64,000 nt of DNA from Thiolinea disciformis DSM 14473. Its GTDB lineage: Bacteria; Pseudomonadota; Gammaproteobacteria; Thiotrichales; Thiotrichaceae. The position numbers were made by a program, and so were the translations under genes. This document shows, one piece after another, positions 17,967 to 27,496 of this stretch (positions are counted from its first letter, which is position 1; every line of letters begins with the position of its first letter). The notes under the pieces are model-generated. The model saw nothing but the letters and a program-made list of their open reading frames with translations. It was not told where the DNA came from and searched no databases. The stretch is from assembly GCF_000371925.1 (NCBI RefSeq), contig NZ_AQVE01000004.1, positions 149,082 to 213,081 on the forward strand, written 5' to 3'.

Positions 17967-18272
17967 CTTGAGATAGTTCTAAAGTCAAGAACGATTTCTT
18001 GTAAGAAAGCACTTATAGTGAATTTTGATTAAGAGGCTACATATCATTTTTGGTGCGAACCCTAGAACAGTTGATTTTTACCAGCAATCATGTGTAGTCT
18101 GTTAATCAAAATTCACTATACTCAGTCGATTGAACGGCAAAATCTCAACTTCCGTACCCGCATCAAATGTCTGGCTCGCAAGATCTTATGCTTTTCCAAA
18201 TCCCTCGAGATGCACCACAAGTTTATCGGCGAGTTTATTAATAGAATTTTTTTCAACTCTTCTAAAGCATGA
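17967..18272 (+). pseudogene. IS1-family transposase C-terminal remnant, split by a MITE
   Basis: The frame 18120-18272 encodes QSIERQNLNFRTRIKCLARK followed by CFSKSLEMHHKFIGEFINR, the conserved C-terminus of IS1-type InsB/InsAB transposases. Upstream of the 107-bp insertion, 17967-18013 continues in the same reading frame (LEIVLKSRTISCKKAL) once the insertion and one TA copy are removed. The join then reads KKALTQSIER, as expected for IS1. A stop codon just upstream and loss of the catalytic part show it is dead. Confidence 0.75.
18014..18120. mobile_element. 107-bp MITE with TA target duplication inserted into IS1 remnant
   Basis: Perfect 19-bp terminal inverted repeats: TATAGTGAATTTTGATTAA at 18014-18032 and its complement at 18102-18120. 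Imperfect pairing extends inward to about 33 bp. The element is bounded by TA on both sides, as for Tc1/mariner-IS630 elements, and carries no coding capacity. Removing it with one TA restores the IS1 reading frame. An IS630-family transposase elsewhere would have mobilised it. Confidence 0.75.
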
Positions 18273-18348
18273 CCTAGAGGGTTATAGGATTATTGAGTGA
18301 TAGCGTGATAAGGTTGTTCATCTGTGAACTGATGGCTGAGGCGTTTCC

Positions 18349-18540
18349 ATGCTTACTGAACGTGATCGTAATTTCTTCCAGCCCAAATGGCGGCGCGTAG
18401 TGCTTACGGCAGTTTGTTTTGCTTGGGCGGCTTTTGAATGGTATGGGCAGAATGCTTTTTGGGCGATAATCGCTACCGGTGCTGCCGTGTATTGCTATTG
18501 GGAATATATTTATAAATTCGATCAGGATAAGGGCGCGTAA
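18349..18540 (+). CDS. Small membrane protein of unknown function
   Basis: 63 residues. GAGG lies seven bases before the ATG. A basic N-terminus (TERDRNFFQPKWRR) is followed by two closely spaced hydrophobic stretches (VVLTAVCFAWAAFEWYG; AFWAIIATGAAVYCYWEYI) and a charged C-terminus. The composition and hydrophobic pattern support a real gene over the overlapping open frame on the other strand. Function unknown. Confidence 0.6.
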   Translation: MLTERDRNFFQPKWRRVVLTAVCFAWAAFEWYGQNAFWAIIATGAAVYCYWEYIYKFDQDKGA

Positions 18541-18565
18541 ACTCAAACGCACCCTTGGCAACATC

Positions 18566-18916
18566 TTAAAGGGCTGCGGAAACTACTATCTCTACTTGGT
18601 ACGCATCACCTGCTAAAGCGGTTACCCCCACGGTAGCACGAGTTGGTGCATTGCCTGCACTGACCCATTCCTCCCAAGCTTGATTCATCAAATCAAATTG
18701 GCTCATATCGGTTAGATAAATGGTCGCGCTTAGCAGTTTGGATTTATCCGTTCCGGCTTCGGCTAATAGTTGATCGATCTGGCTCAAAATAATCCGCGTT
18801 TGGTGATCTACGGGACCGCCACTATCCGTTTCATCGACTTGTCCAGCCAGATAAACGGTTTGATTGTGAATGACGATTTGGCTCATCCGAGCGCCGCTGT
18901 GGAGACGTTTGATCAT
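18566..18916 (-). CDS. RidA/YjgF-family (Rid) protein
   Basis: 116 residues. Rid fold motifs: IHNQTVYLAGQV near the N-terminus, TRIILSQIDQLLAEAGTDKS in the middle and APTRATVGVTAL with a conserved Arg near the C-terminus, which in RidA binds the carboxylate of imine/enamine intermediates. The subgroup looks YoaB-like rather than classical RidA. It is a trimeric cytosolic protein that detoxifies or handles reactive enamines. AAGGAA precedes the start. Confidence 0.85.
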   Translation of the reverse strand: MIKRLHSGARMSQIVIHNQTVYLAGQVDETDSGGPVDHQTRIILSQIDQLLAEAGTDKSKLLSATIYLTDMSQFDLMNQAWEEWVSAGNAPTRATVGVTALAGDAYQVEIVVSAAL

Positions 18917-19024
18917 GGGAACTTCCTTATTTTCTATAAAATCCCACTATTGCATATCAATAGCAGGAAGGGTCAATAGTAGCCTTATGAAGAAGATTGA
19001 GAGTAGTAGGTTAACTTTTGGTGC

Positions 19025-21139
19025 TTAGACCTCAAACTCACTACTCAATTGTTTTTCGAAGGATTGCCTGATTAAACTCATGATGTAAGGTAGATCGTCT
19101 AAAGACTCTAGTCCTACTTCGACATCACCATTACCCCAATGACCTAGATCGGTTGTATCTTTGCAAATTTTCCGTGGGTCGTTGACCTCAGCGAATTTCA
19201 TATTTAAGGTCAGGCGTAAACGCTTGGCTTGTGGAACCACATCAACGAAGTTAGTTTCGGCTTTGTAAGCAATGTAAAGCTTCAAAAATTCCTCCGTTAC
19301 ACTAGGGTCGAGTGCCATTATTTCTTGTCTTAAGGTATCAAACAGTTTTTTGATGAGGTCGGACTTTAAATAAGGGTGATCAGCTATACTGTAAGTGGAG
19401 TGAGTGTTTTTGTTCTGATAAGTTTTTGATAGGTGTTCATCTAACGCAGGTTTTGCCCAGACGGTTAGGAGCTGTTCAGCTAGTGCTGTTGCACGCGCTT
19501 GGATGCTCGCCTCATTCCACACATCGATACTGCCTAAATTATATTTTTGATCGTCTAACAGGAAAGTCATTTGGTTGACCTTTAAAGGACTCAATTTAAA
19601 GCCACCCTCCATATCACGCTTGGTAAGAAATGGATAATTGCGATATTCAGAGTTGTAACCCGTAAGTGTTAAATTGCCTAAGGTGTGTAGCCATTGACTA
19701 TGAATCGTTTTCCATTGGTCGCCAAGGTCACTTTTCCATTGTTCACTCAAAGTTTGGGGCATAATATGTTCAATGGTGTATTCGTCAACGGCAACCCGTT
19801 CTTTACGTTCAAAGTTCTCCAAGCGGCGTAGCCAATAACCCCGATTTCTGAAGTTATACAAATCGCGTATTTGTAACTCACGTTTGAATTCTTCATCAGT
19901 AGGAAAACGCCTATACGAGGTTTGTAAAAGAAATTCTGCTTGAATACTTTCTAGATAGTGGCTTTTACGCAGCTTACGCCCAAATTGGGCAAAGGTTTTG
20001 TTCATTGAGTTGGTGGGGAGTGCGCAAACAGTGCGGCGAAACACATAGCTTTCTATCATACGTGCAGCTGTCACGAAATCATCACGGCTGAGTACTTTTG
20101 ATTGATAGTCATCATACAGCTCTAGCAATAACGGATAAGCGACGCTGACTTTTAATTCACGCAAGTCATAAAATACTTCACTAAGCTTTTGATCTGTTTC
20201 ATTACCTAATGCCATTGCACAATAGTAATCAGCGAATTTTTTAATATCTGCTACTAAACCCTCTGTTTCACCTTGAAAGTTTTGAGCGTAAAGCTTAAAA
20301 GCCTCATAGACTTGTCGAATATTAGGAATATCACGTGTTTTAAAGGTAAGGTAATGGCGCATGAATCCATCAAAATGATCAGTATAAGCAGCTTGGCCGA
20401 AATTAGTTTCCATAGGCCGCCAATATTCGGTATATAAGCGAGTCTGTAACTTGTGCTCTAAACCCATCAAAATATAGTTGCGTATAAGATCAGCTTGACT
20501 AAGGGCTTTCCCAGTCGAGTTCATGCTTTCAAAAATCAGTTGGGGATTATCGTATTGACGGTCAAGAGATATATCGACCAACATCAGTTTAACGATACCC
20601 TGACAGAGTGCTGAAAGCTCTTCTTGGTTATTTGCCAGTAAATCTTTGAATAATTGATAATTTTGTACAATGCGTATTGAGCTTTCTGTGGGTTGTTTTT
20701 TTCCGTCTAGTAAGGCTATGAGCGAGGCTTTATCAGTTTCTGAAAGTAGTAACTTATAATAACTTTCGTTTCCTTCTTCTTCTGGGTTTACTAAATAATA
20801 ATTACGAATTTTACGCTGTGTAAAACCATCAAAAGGCTCTCCCGCACCTACTTGCTCAGAGAGTGCAGTCAGCAATAAGGTCATAGTAGTTAAGCGTTGT
20901 TGCCCATCAATAACAAGTAATGCAGATTGACTAGATACCGAGTAAAGACCGCGTTCAACGTAGACTATAGAGCCGATAAAATGTGCTTTTACCCTATCAT
21001 CTTGACCGGTACGTAATATATCTTCCCATAGCTGCATACACTCTTTTTCAGTCCATGAGTAATTTCTTTGATAAATAGGAATGATAAATTGCGGTGATTT
21101 TTTTAGAAAATCTAGTAACTTAGCCTCGACTGCTTTCAT
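19025..21139 (-). CDS. GmrSD-like DUF262/DUF1524 protein with DUF5655 tail (type IV restriction candidate)
   Basis: 704 residues. The N-terminal DUF262 has a ParB/Srx-like nucleotide-binding motif DGQQR at 78-82 and MNSTGKALSQADLIRNYIL at 206-224. DUF1524 (HNH nuclease type) follows with EHIMPQ at 457-462 and LGNLTLTGYNS at 487-497. The last ~130 residues resemble DUF5655 (LKLYIAYKAETNFVDV, GHWGNGDVEVGL). This three-domain layout is known in single-chain GmrSD homologues, which restrict modified phage DNA. It is solitary, next to IS/MITE debris, as expected of a mobile defence gene. The defence function is inferred from the family. Confidence 0.85.
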   Translation of the reverse strand: MKAVEAKLLDFLKKSPQFIIPIYQRNYSWTEKECMQLWEDILRTGQDDRVKAHFIGSIVYVERGLYSVSSQSALLVIDGQQRLTTMTLLLTALSEQVGAGEPFDGFTQRKIRNYYLVNPEEEGNESYYKLLLSETDKASLIALLDGKKQPTESSIRIVQNYQLFKDLLANNQEELSALCQGIVKLMLVDISLDRQYDNPQLIFESMNSTGKALSQADLIRNYILMGLEHKLQTRLYTEYWRPMETNFGQAAYTDHFDGFMRHYLTFKTRDIPNIRQVYEAFKLYAQNFQGETEGLVADIKKFADYYCAMALGNETDQKLSEVFYDLRELKVSVAYPLLLELYDDYQSKVLSRDDFVTAARMIESYVFRRTVCALPTNSMNKTFAQFGRKLRKSHYLESIQAEFLLQTSYRRFPTDEEFKRELQIRDLYNFRNRGYWLRRLENFERKERVAVDEYTIEHIMPQTLSEQWKSDLGDQWKTIHSQWLHTLGNLTLTGYNSEYRNYPFLTKRDMEGGFKLSPLKVNQMTFLLDDQKYNLGSIDVWNEASIQARATALAEQLLTVWAKPALDEHLSKTYQNKNTHSTYSIADHPYLKSDLIKKLFDTLRQEIMALDPSVTEEFLKLYIAYKAETNFVDVVPQAKRLRLTLNMKFAEVNDPRKICKDTTDLGHWGNGDVEVGLESLDDLPYIMSLIRQSFEKQLSSEFEV

Positions 21140-21440
21140 GAATGCCCTGTCTTATAAAAATTCTGAAGTTGAAGTGGCCATACTATAATTAAAAAATTAG
21201 CGGCTTCAAACTATTTATCTAAGTAGCTCTCTTTCATAAAAACATTTTTAAGCAATCTAACTGCTCAATAAGCTTATAATTAGGGGAAACTAGCAAAACT
21301 ATAGAAAGGTTCTTGATATAAGCTAGAGCGGGCTGGTTTTTGATTTATGAAAGGGGGGCAGTGTATAGGTTTAAAAGTCTGTACGAATTATGAATTAGAT
21401 TTTTAGATTGAAAGGTCATGGATTTTTCTAAATACAAAAA
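21140..21440. other. Intergenic region, nothing recognised
   Basis: About 300 bp of AT-rich sequence upstream of the DUF262 gene and downstream of the ABC operon terminator. No open frame, RNA or clear repeat was seen. Confidence 0.4.
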
Positions 21441-21466
21441 TCCCGCTTTTAATCAGAAAAGCGGGA
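21441..21466 (-). terminator. Rho-independent terminator of the ABC importer operon
   Basis: TCCCGCTTTT and AAAAGCGGGA form a perfect 10-bp stem with a 6-base loop. On the minus strand the stem is followed by TTTTTGTATTT. It sits 36 bp after the permease stop. Confidence 0.85.
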
Positions 21467-21502
21467 AGGATGGGCGTGTAGTCTAGTAGAGAAAATATTA
21501 GA

Positions 21503-22552
21503 TCAGCGACTTTTGCGCAACTTGTTTTGACGTTGTTGGTCAATAATCACGGCGATCACAATAATGGCACCTTTAATGATATCTTGATAATAGGCATCAA
21601 TTTTTAGGAAGGTGAAGCCCGATAAAACCACTCCCAAAATTAAAGCGCCAATCACCGTACCCACGATTTTGCCGCGTCCTCCAGAGAGTGAAACACCGCC
21701 AATTACTGCGGCGGCAATAGCATCTAATTCATACATCATCCCGATACCGGATTGAGCGGTTTTAATGCGAGCAATCGCTACCATCGCCGCCAAACCCGCT
21801 AGTAGTCCTGCAATAACATAAACTTTAATCAGGTGATTTTCGATATTAATCCCAGAAACACGGGCGGCTTGTGGATTAGCGCCAATCGCATAAGTAAATT
21901 TACCGAAGCGGGTGTAGCGCATCACGACGTGAAAGATTAAGGCCACGACTAAAAAAATCACGACGGGCATCCAGCGGTCTAGGCCGTTGCCAATCACAGC
22001 AAAGCTTTCAGTAAAACCAGAGACTGGCGAGCCGTCGGTGTACCACCGTGCAATACCACGGGCAGAAACCATCATGCCCAAGGTGGCAATAAAGGGCGGA
22101 ATTTTGGTTTTGGTAATCAGCCAACCATTCACAAAACCAGCTGTTGCACCAATGGCTAAGCCGACAAATAAAGGAACAATGAAAGGTAGGTCGGTGAGTG
22201 CTGGGTGAAAGGCCTTAGGCTAATTACTCGATTGGGCAAAGGTCGCGGCAATCATGGCTGACATGGCCACTACAGAGCCAGAGGATAAATCAATGCCGCC
22301 AGTGATAATAACTTGGGTTACCCCTACCGCAATAATGCCGATAACCGATACTTGTAAGATAATGATTTGTAAACGACTGGGATTGGCGAGAAAACTTTGA
22401 CCGACAAAAATCCAGCCTAATATCTCAAATAAAGCCGCAATACCTAATAACACTAAGAAAATACTAAATTCAGGGGGCAAACGCCGTTTATTTTTTTCTT
22501 TGGGAGTAGCCGGTGGGCTAGACTCAATCCTTTCTGATAAAACAGCAGCCAT
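21503..22552 (-). pseudogene. RbsC-type sugar ABC permease, interrupted by an in-frame amber stop
   Basis: The two halves read in one frame: 22552-22223 gives the N-terminal 110 residues (SVIGIIAVGVTQVIITGGID) and 22219-21503 the rest (LTDLPFIVPLFVGLAIGATA; AIGANPQAARVSGIN; AAVIGGVSLSGGRGKIVGTV). The only break is a TAG at 22222-22220. The full length of about 349 codons equals a normal RbsC-like permease. A good ribosome binding site (AAGGAGG) precedes the ATG. This is a nonsense mutation, a sequencing error or a read-through codon. If real, the importer lacks a full permease. A second start at 22132 could make only a C-terminal fragment. Confidence 0.8.
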
Positions 22553-22584
22553 ACATTCTCCTCCTTAACACGCGGTGAAACGCC

Positions 22585-24117
22585 TTAGTTGGCGGCTAAA
22601 TCCATAATCTTGACTTGATCAGCTTCAGAACGGTCTAAAATGCCAGTGATACGACCTTCGTGCATGACTACAATCCGATCACTCATGCCTAAGACTTCGG
22701 GCATTTCCGAGGACACCATAATCACGGCAACCCCTTTGTGTGCCAGTTGTGTAACGAGGCGGTGAATTTCGGCTTTTGCACCCACGTCAATACCACGTGT
22801 TGGTTCATCCATAATCAAAATTTTGGGTTCGGTTAGCAGCCAGCGCCCAATTAAGACTTTTTGCTGATTACCACCGGATAGATTTTCGATGATTTCAAAG
22901 AGACTAGGTGTTTTGACGCGCAGTTTTTGGCAAATATCCGCACTATCATGATCTAGGTTTTTTTGTGAAACAAAGCCGCGTGTCACATAGCGCTCATGCA
23001 ATACCGCAGGTTGAATGTTTTCTTGTACGGATAAGGGGAGAAAACAACCGGTTTCCTTACGATCTTCCGTGAGTAAAGCCATACCTTGATGAATCGCATC
23101 TTGTGGGCTTTTAATATTGACTCGTTGCCCGCGAATTTCGATATGTCCACGGTCATAGGGCTTTACACCGAAAATGGTTTCTACTACATCAGAGCGTCCT
23201 GAACCCACTAGGCCCGCAAAGCCTAGGATTTCACCGGCACGTACTTCAAACGACACATCTTGGAAGGCTTTACCGCGCGATAAGTTGTGCACCGAAAGAA
23301 CAACCTCACCAATCGGTACCGCTTCTTTGGGGAACATCTGTGATATTTCGCGTCCGACCATCATGCGAATAATGTCATCACGTGTTACCTCGCTGGATAA
23401 ATGCGTACCGATATATTTGCCATCACGAAATACTGAAAACTCGTCCGCAATTTCAAATAACTCGTTCATCTTGTGCGTAATGTAGACAATGCCAATGCCT
23501 TGGGCGCGTAAATCACGAATAATTTTAAATAAGTGTTCAACGTCTTTTTCAGTGATGGCTGAGGTTGGTTCATCCATAATCAAAACGTCAGAATTAAACG
23601 ATACAGCTTTCGCAATTTCGACTAATTGGCGACTCCCTACTGTAAGCTTACCAATTTCAGCGCGTGGATCAAGATGGATGCCCAAACGTTGGAATAAGTC
23701 TTCCGTCATCTGAATCATCTTGGCGTGGTCGATGAACCCGAAGCTATTTTTAGGCTCACGCCGAATCCAGACATTTTCTGCCACCGTCATGGAATTCATC
23801 AGGAGTAATTCTTGATGAATCATTGCAATACCGGCTTCTTGTGCCGCTAGCGGAGAAGGGAGGGTTACGATTTTGTCGCGTAATTTTATAGTGCCCGCAT
23901 CAGGTTGATAAATGCCTGCGATGATTTTCATGAGTGTGGATTTGCCTGCGCCATTCTCACCCATCAAAGCGTGTACTGTGCCAGGGCGGATTTTGAGTTG
24001 TACATTATCTAGCGCAAGCACACAGGGGAATTCTTTTCGCACCTGCTCAACCTCGAGCACGTATGGATAATTGCGAGCCTTGGCAATAGGTTGTGTAAGA
24101 ATGCTTGGCTTAGACAT
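22585..24117 (-). CDS. RbsA/MglA-type sugar ABC transporter ATPase (two nucleotide-binding domains)
   Basis: 510 residues, the usual length of this family. Domain 1 has Walker A GENGAGKS, signature [14 protein letters not shown] and Walker [10 protein letters not shown]. Domain 2 has a degenerate Walker A (GLVGSGRS), signature LSGGNQQKV and Walker [11 protein letters not shown]. It energises import with the permease and binding protein of the same operon. AGGAGGAG lies before the ATG. It is intact although the permease gene downstream is broken. Confidence 0.93.
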   Translation of the reverse strand: MSKPSILTQPIAKARNYPYVLEVEQVRKEFPCVLALDNVQLKIRPGTVHALMGENGAGKSTLMKIIAGIYQPDAGTIKLRDKIVTLPSPLAAQEAGIAMIHQELLLMNSMTVAENVWIRREPKNSFGFIDHAKMIQMTEDLFQRLGIHLDPRAEIGKLTVGSRQLVEIAKAVSFNSDVLIMDEPTSAITEKDVEHLFKIIRDLRAQGIGIVYITHKMNELFEIADEFSVFRDGKYIGTHLSSEVTRDDIIRMMVGREISQMFPKEAVPIGEVVLSVHNLSRGKAFQDVSFEVRAGEILGFAGLVGSGRSDVVETIFGVKPYDRGHIEIRGQRVNIKSPQDAIHQGMALLTEDRKETGCFLPLSVQENIQPAVLHERYVTRGFVSQKNLDHDSADICQKLRVKTPSLFEIIENLSGGNQQKVLIGRWLLTEPKILIMDEPTRGIDVGAKAEIHRLVTQLAHKGVAVIMVSSEMPEVLGMSDRIVVMHEGRITGILDRSEADQVKIMDLAAN

Positions 24118-24191
24118 TGTGTTGAACTCCTCCTGTGGTTTTAGGGCTTAAAGGTAAGTCATGATTGACCTACCTTGGCGGAAACACCGAA

Positions 24192-25124
24192 CTATTTAGC
24201 CATGTATTGATCCATATTTTTCGGAGTAACCAGTTCGAAAGGAATCCAAACTTTTTGATCGACCGCTTCGCCTTTCGCTAGCTTGACAGCAGCATCAATT
24301 GCACCTTTTCCTTGACCCGCAGCACTTTGAAACACAGTCACATCAAGATCACCAGCTTTCATAGCGGCCAGCGCATCGGCGGTAGCATCAATACCGGCAA
24401 CAATCACTTTATCCATCGATTTGCCTGCTGCTTTTAAGGCTTGAATAGCTCCTAAAGCCATTTCATCGTTGTTGGAAACTACAGCATCAAACTCAGTGCC
24501 TGCCGATAGCCAATTGGTCATCAAGTCATTGCCTTTAGTGCGAGACCACTCGGCTGTTTGTTCGGCAACAATCTTAATATCTTTGCAGCCTTCCTTAGCG
24601 ATGACATCATGAACATCTTTAGTGCGTTGAATGGCTGCTTGGTTAGATAGTTCGCCCATCATCACCACAATATTGCCTTTGCCTTTCATGAGCTTGCAGA
24701 CTTCTTCCATTTGCAAGGTGCCAGAAACGGCCTCATCAGAAGCCACAAAGGCTTGGTTGTCAGGGAGCTTATCAACATTAATCGGTTGGCGATTAACATA
24801 CACTAAAGGAATTTTGGCCTTTTCAGCTGCTTCACTCATACCGATTGTGGCATCAGTATCAACCGGATTGACAATAATCGCTTTTACTCCCGAGGCGACA
24901 AAGTTCTGGATTTGGTTAAGTTGGGTACCCACTTCGTTTTTTGCATCTTCAATTTGTACTTCGATGCCTTGTTCTTTGGCAGTGGCCTCAATGCTATTGC
25001 GCAAGGTGGTGAGGAAGTTGTCATCAAATAAAGCCATAGAAACACCGACTTTACTCGGATCAGCAGCAAAGGCAGTGCCAGAAAATATAGCGGACAGCAT
25101 AAGAGTTAGGGCTAGCTTCTTCAT
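24192..25124 (-). CDS. Periplasmic sugar/cyclitol-binding protein (rhizopine/inositol-type ABC importer)
   Basis: 310 residues from the ATG at 25124 (GGAG six bases upstream); the frame extends to a TTG at 25136. Signal peptide MKKLALTLMLSAIFSGTAFA. The mature protein is a periplasmic_binding type I fold (VGVSMALFDDNFLTTLRNSI; VKAIIVNPVDTDAT; VVSNNDEMALGAIQALKAAG; VAGIDATADALAAMKAGDLD). It resembles the MocB/inositol-binding subgroup more than ribose RbsB, but substrate assignment from sequence alone is tentative. Its 10-kb proximity to the MocDEF set makes cyclitol uptake plausible. Confidence 0.85.
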   Translation of the reverse strand: MKKLALTLMLSAIFSGTAFAADPSKVGVSMALFDDNFLTTLRNSIEATAKEQGIEVQIEDAKNEVGTQLNQIQNFVASGVKAIIVNPVDTDATIGMSEAAEKAKIPLVYVNRQPINVDKLPDNQAFVASDEAVSGTLQMEEVCKLMKGKGNIVVMMGELSNQAAIQRTKDVHDVIAKEGCKDIKIVAEQTAEWSRTKGNDLMTNWLSAGTEFDAVVSNNDEMALGAIQALKAAGKSMDKVIVAGIDATADALAAMKAGDLDVTVFQSAAGQGKGAIDAAVKLAKGEAVDQKVWIPFELVTPKNMDQYMAK

Positions 25125-25252
25125 GGTGTTCTCCAATGGGTCACCTAAGTTTAGTGCTACATCAAGTAGAGCATAGGGATTAATTAGTACAAGTCTGCAA
25201 GGAACAATTGTTTTTAGCCTGAGCTGGTTGGCTTAGTGTTTTGGAAATGAAA

Positions 25253-25277
25253 ATTCCGAATTTAATAAATTCAGAAT
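25253..25277. promoter_or_regulatory. 25-bp near-perfect palindrome upstream of the ABC importer operon
   Basis: GAATTTA-A-TAAATTC (25258-25272) is a perfect palindrome, extended outward by ATTC.../...GAAT pairing with one mismatch to span 25253-25277. It lies about 130 bp before the binding-protein start, so it may be an operator. The rest of the gap to 25523 contains no gene I can support. Confidence 0.45.
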
Positions 25278-25523
25278 ATTTGTTTCATGTTGCCTGTGCA
25301 GCACTAGCTTGTCAACCTTTTCGATGGCTCACTCCAAAAAAATTAACTAGCAGAATTTGATAGAATTATCATCAACTAATAGCAGGACAATGCACTAGTT
25401 TTCAGGGTTTTAGCTTGATAAGTGGACAGTTTCTGCACCAACCTAGTGATGGTGGTACGCATTTATTGCATGTTAGGTTTTGAAGTGTGTTCAGTAGAGC
25501 CTGTTCAACCATCCAAGCATGGT

Positions 25524-26234
25524 TTAAGGAGTAGTAGGTGCTTTGGGCTGGACAGTTGTCGGGTTAGTAGTTTCTGGGCGGTAAGCAATATCTTCAAGTT
25601 TTTCATTAGGATAAAGAACAATAATTTTATAATTAGTATTTTCGCGCCATTGCTTCTCTTTTAACAGCCATTTTTGTACAAACTCACTAATGGTTTTGCG
25701 TCCTAGCTCTTGTGCTTGTTGTTTATAATGGTTTAATTCAGCACGTGTGGCTAATACTGGTGTAATAGATTGTTCTAATAATAATAAGTTATGATTTTTA
25801 TTGAATCGAGCCCAGCCATTAGCCGTGTACTTTTCCATTTTTGTACTATCAAAAGCCACCGGTAATGTAGCTTGTAATTCATTAACATGCACAATACAAA
25901 TTTTCTGGGCATTACATTCTACCGGCATAGCTTCTGCTAGATTGATATGATAACGGTAGTAAACAGGGACATTGATTTGTGAAATCGTTTCTCCCAGTGA
26001 AATACCCCCAAAATTTTTCGTATCAGTACGGATAAAGCGTTCAGTGGTTTTTAAAGCAGCCACCTCCATGGTACCGCCAGCGGTACGGATAGAGATCAGT
26101 GCTGTCCCTTGAGTAGTGGAGGTCTTACTGGATTGGTTAATACGTGGATAAATTTTATAAACGTAAAAGCCTAAGCCACTGAGAACTAAGGTTAAAATCA
26201 AAAAGAAAGCGCTAAAGCGTAGTGTAATTTGCAT
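25524..26234 (-). CDS. Membrane-anchored protein of unknown function
   Basis: 236 residues. A single N-terminal hydrophobic segment (FFLILTLVLSGLGFYVY) anchors a periplasmic domain of about 200 residues that includes two Cys close together (VECNAQKICIVHV), a likely disulfide, and a Pro/Thr-rich end. The arrangement resembles DUF4230-type proteins, but I cannot assign it firmly. It is divergent from the beta-helix gene at 26352. Confidence 0.55.
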   Translation of the reverse strand: MQITLRFSAFFLILTLVLSGLGFYVYKIYPRINQSSKTSTTQGTALISIRTAGGTMEVAALKTTERFIRTDTKNFGGISLGETISQINVPVYYRYHINLAEAMPVECNAQKICIVHVNELQATLPVAFDSTKMEKYTANGWARFNKNHNLLLLEQSITPVLATRAELNHYKQQAQELGRKTISEFVQKWLLKEKQWRENTNYKIIVLYPNEKLEDIAYRPETTNPTTVQPKAPTTP

Positions 26235-26351
26235 GATAACAACTAAAAAAATTCAGAAAGATCAGTATTATACTAAACGTAAAGCACATGGACACAATAA
26301 TAGGCTTTTGCTCCGCAAATCATTCCTTCAACTTAATAGGATGTTAGAGCT

Positions 26352-27461
26352 ATGAAATATGTAATTGCATTAAGTTTATTAAGTATGAGTACTATGGCTT
26401 ATGCAGAGCTTAGTAGTATTAGTCTTGTTAATACTACTTGCCCTGTACTAAATGGCCAAACTATTCGTGTCAGTTCCAATTTGACTTTGCCCAAAGCTTG
26501 TTTATTAAAAGATACATATTTTTTATTTGAGAGTGTCCAAAATGTTAGTTTAAACCTTAATGGTGCTACACTGCAAAGCAGTAGTTTAAACGATGCGATC
26601 CGATTTAGTACGACTAACCCTAAAAAGCCAACACGCAATATACTAGTGAAGAACGGTATCATTAAAGGTTATGGAACGGCTGTCTGGGTTAATCGTGCTT
26701 TAAGTGCTACTGAGTTAAAAAATCTGCGTGATAATCCCAAGGTTTATTATCCAGCTATTCAAAAAACGGCTACACAAAATATTATTATTGATAATTTATA
26801 TTTTGATAACCCTCAGGGTACTGCAGTGTTTGTCGGTGTGGCAAATAGTCAAGTCACTATAAAAAATAGTAACATCATAGGTGCACGTGGCCCTGCGATT
26901 TATTTGGATACAGGCTCTTATAATAATATTATCAATAACAACACTATTACCCAGAGTGGTTTTTTGCATCCAAATGGCTCACCAAGATTTGGGCGCGGTC
27001 AACGCGAAGCTATTGCAGTGGATGGCAGTTACAATAATAAAATTACTAGTAATTACTTGAGTGATAATGCAGGTGGTGGTGTCCACCTTTATTCAAACTG
27101 TGGTGAAAAGGTTAGTAGCGACCCTAATTATGTGCCTCGTATTTTTGATGCTGAGAAAAATACTATCAGTGCTAATGTGATTAGTGCTAATGGCTTAGCT
27201 GGTGCTGTTGAAATTGGAAAACGTGTTGATTGGAATTTAGAGAGTTGGGATTGTGCTAAGCCAGTTTTTGCCAAAATGCTATCATTGAAATTTTATTGGG
27301 ATAATTCTGGCTATAATACCGTGCAAGATAATACAGGTGATGGCACTATTTATGTACGAACGGATAATAATAAAGTAATCAATAATACAATGCGTGTTGA
27401 AGTAAATAGCCTAGTACGTAATTTAAAAAATAGGCCCTTGGTAGGGAATGTTGTAAAATAG
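26352..27461 (+). CDS. Secreted right-handed parallel beta-helix protein
   Basis: 369 residues. Signal peptide of about 18 residues ending AYA. The rest is built from Asn/Ile-rich coils (NVSLNLNGATL; NIIIDNLYFDN; NSQVTIKNSNIIGARG; SYNNIINNNTITQ; NKITSNYLSDNAGGG), the pattern of pectate-lyase/NosD-like beta-helices. Two Cys pairs are present. It could be a periplasmic or outer-membrane polysaccharide-acting enzyme or a structural protein. No catalytic residues can be named. A strong terminator follows. Confidence 0.75.
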   Translation: MKYVIALSLLSMSTMAYAELSSISLVNTTCPVLNGQTIRVSSNLTLPKACLLKDTYFLFESVQNVSLNLNGATLQSSSLNDAIRFSTTNPKKPTRNILVKNGIIKGYGTAVWVNRALSATELKNLRDNPKVYYPAIQKTATQNIIIDNLYFDNPQGTAVFVGVANSQVTIKNSNIIGARGPAIYLDTGSYNNIINNNTITQSGFLHPNGSPRFGRGQREAIAVDGSYNNKITSNYLSDNAGGGVHLYSNCGEKVSSDPNYVPRIFDAEKNTISANVISANGLAGAVEIGKRVDWNLESWDCAKPVFAKMLSLKFYWDNSGYNTVQDNTGDGTIYVRTDNNKVINNTMRVEVNSLVRNLKNRPLVGNVVK

Positions 27462-27468
27462 TGATGAT

Positions 27469-27492
27469 AAAGGCGCAGTGAGCGCCTTTTTA
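27469..27492 (+). terminator. Rho-independent terminator after the beta-helix gene
   Basis: AAAGGCGC (27469-27476), loop AGTGA, GCGCCTTT (27482-27489), then T residues. Located 8 bp after the stop codon and before the convergent MFS gene. Confidence 0.85.
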
Positions 27493-27496
27493 CTGA

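Noticed and set aside
18014..18120. Terminal inverted repeats belonging to the IS1 element itself
   Set aside because: The repeats bound a non-coding 107-bp segment inside the IS1 frame, and excision restores the frame, so they are a separate insertion.
18274..18564. 96-codon open frame on the minus strand
   Set aside because: It overlaps the better supported small membrane protein gene on the plus strand and has no recognisable signal or family.
22133..22222. Programmed frameshift or two separate permease genes
   Set aside because: Both halves are in the same reading frame with a single TAG between them, so a nonsense codon explains it without a frameshift.
25422..25664. 80-codon open frame on the plus strand
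   Set aside because: It runs into the antisense of the 25524-26234 gene, has no good ribosome binding site and no family resemblance.
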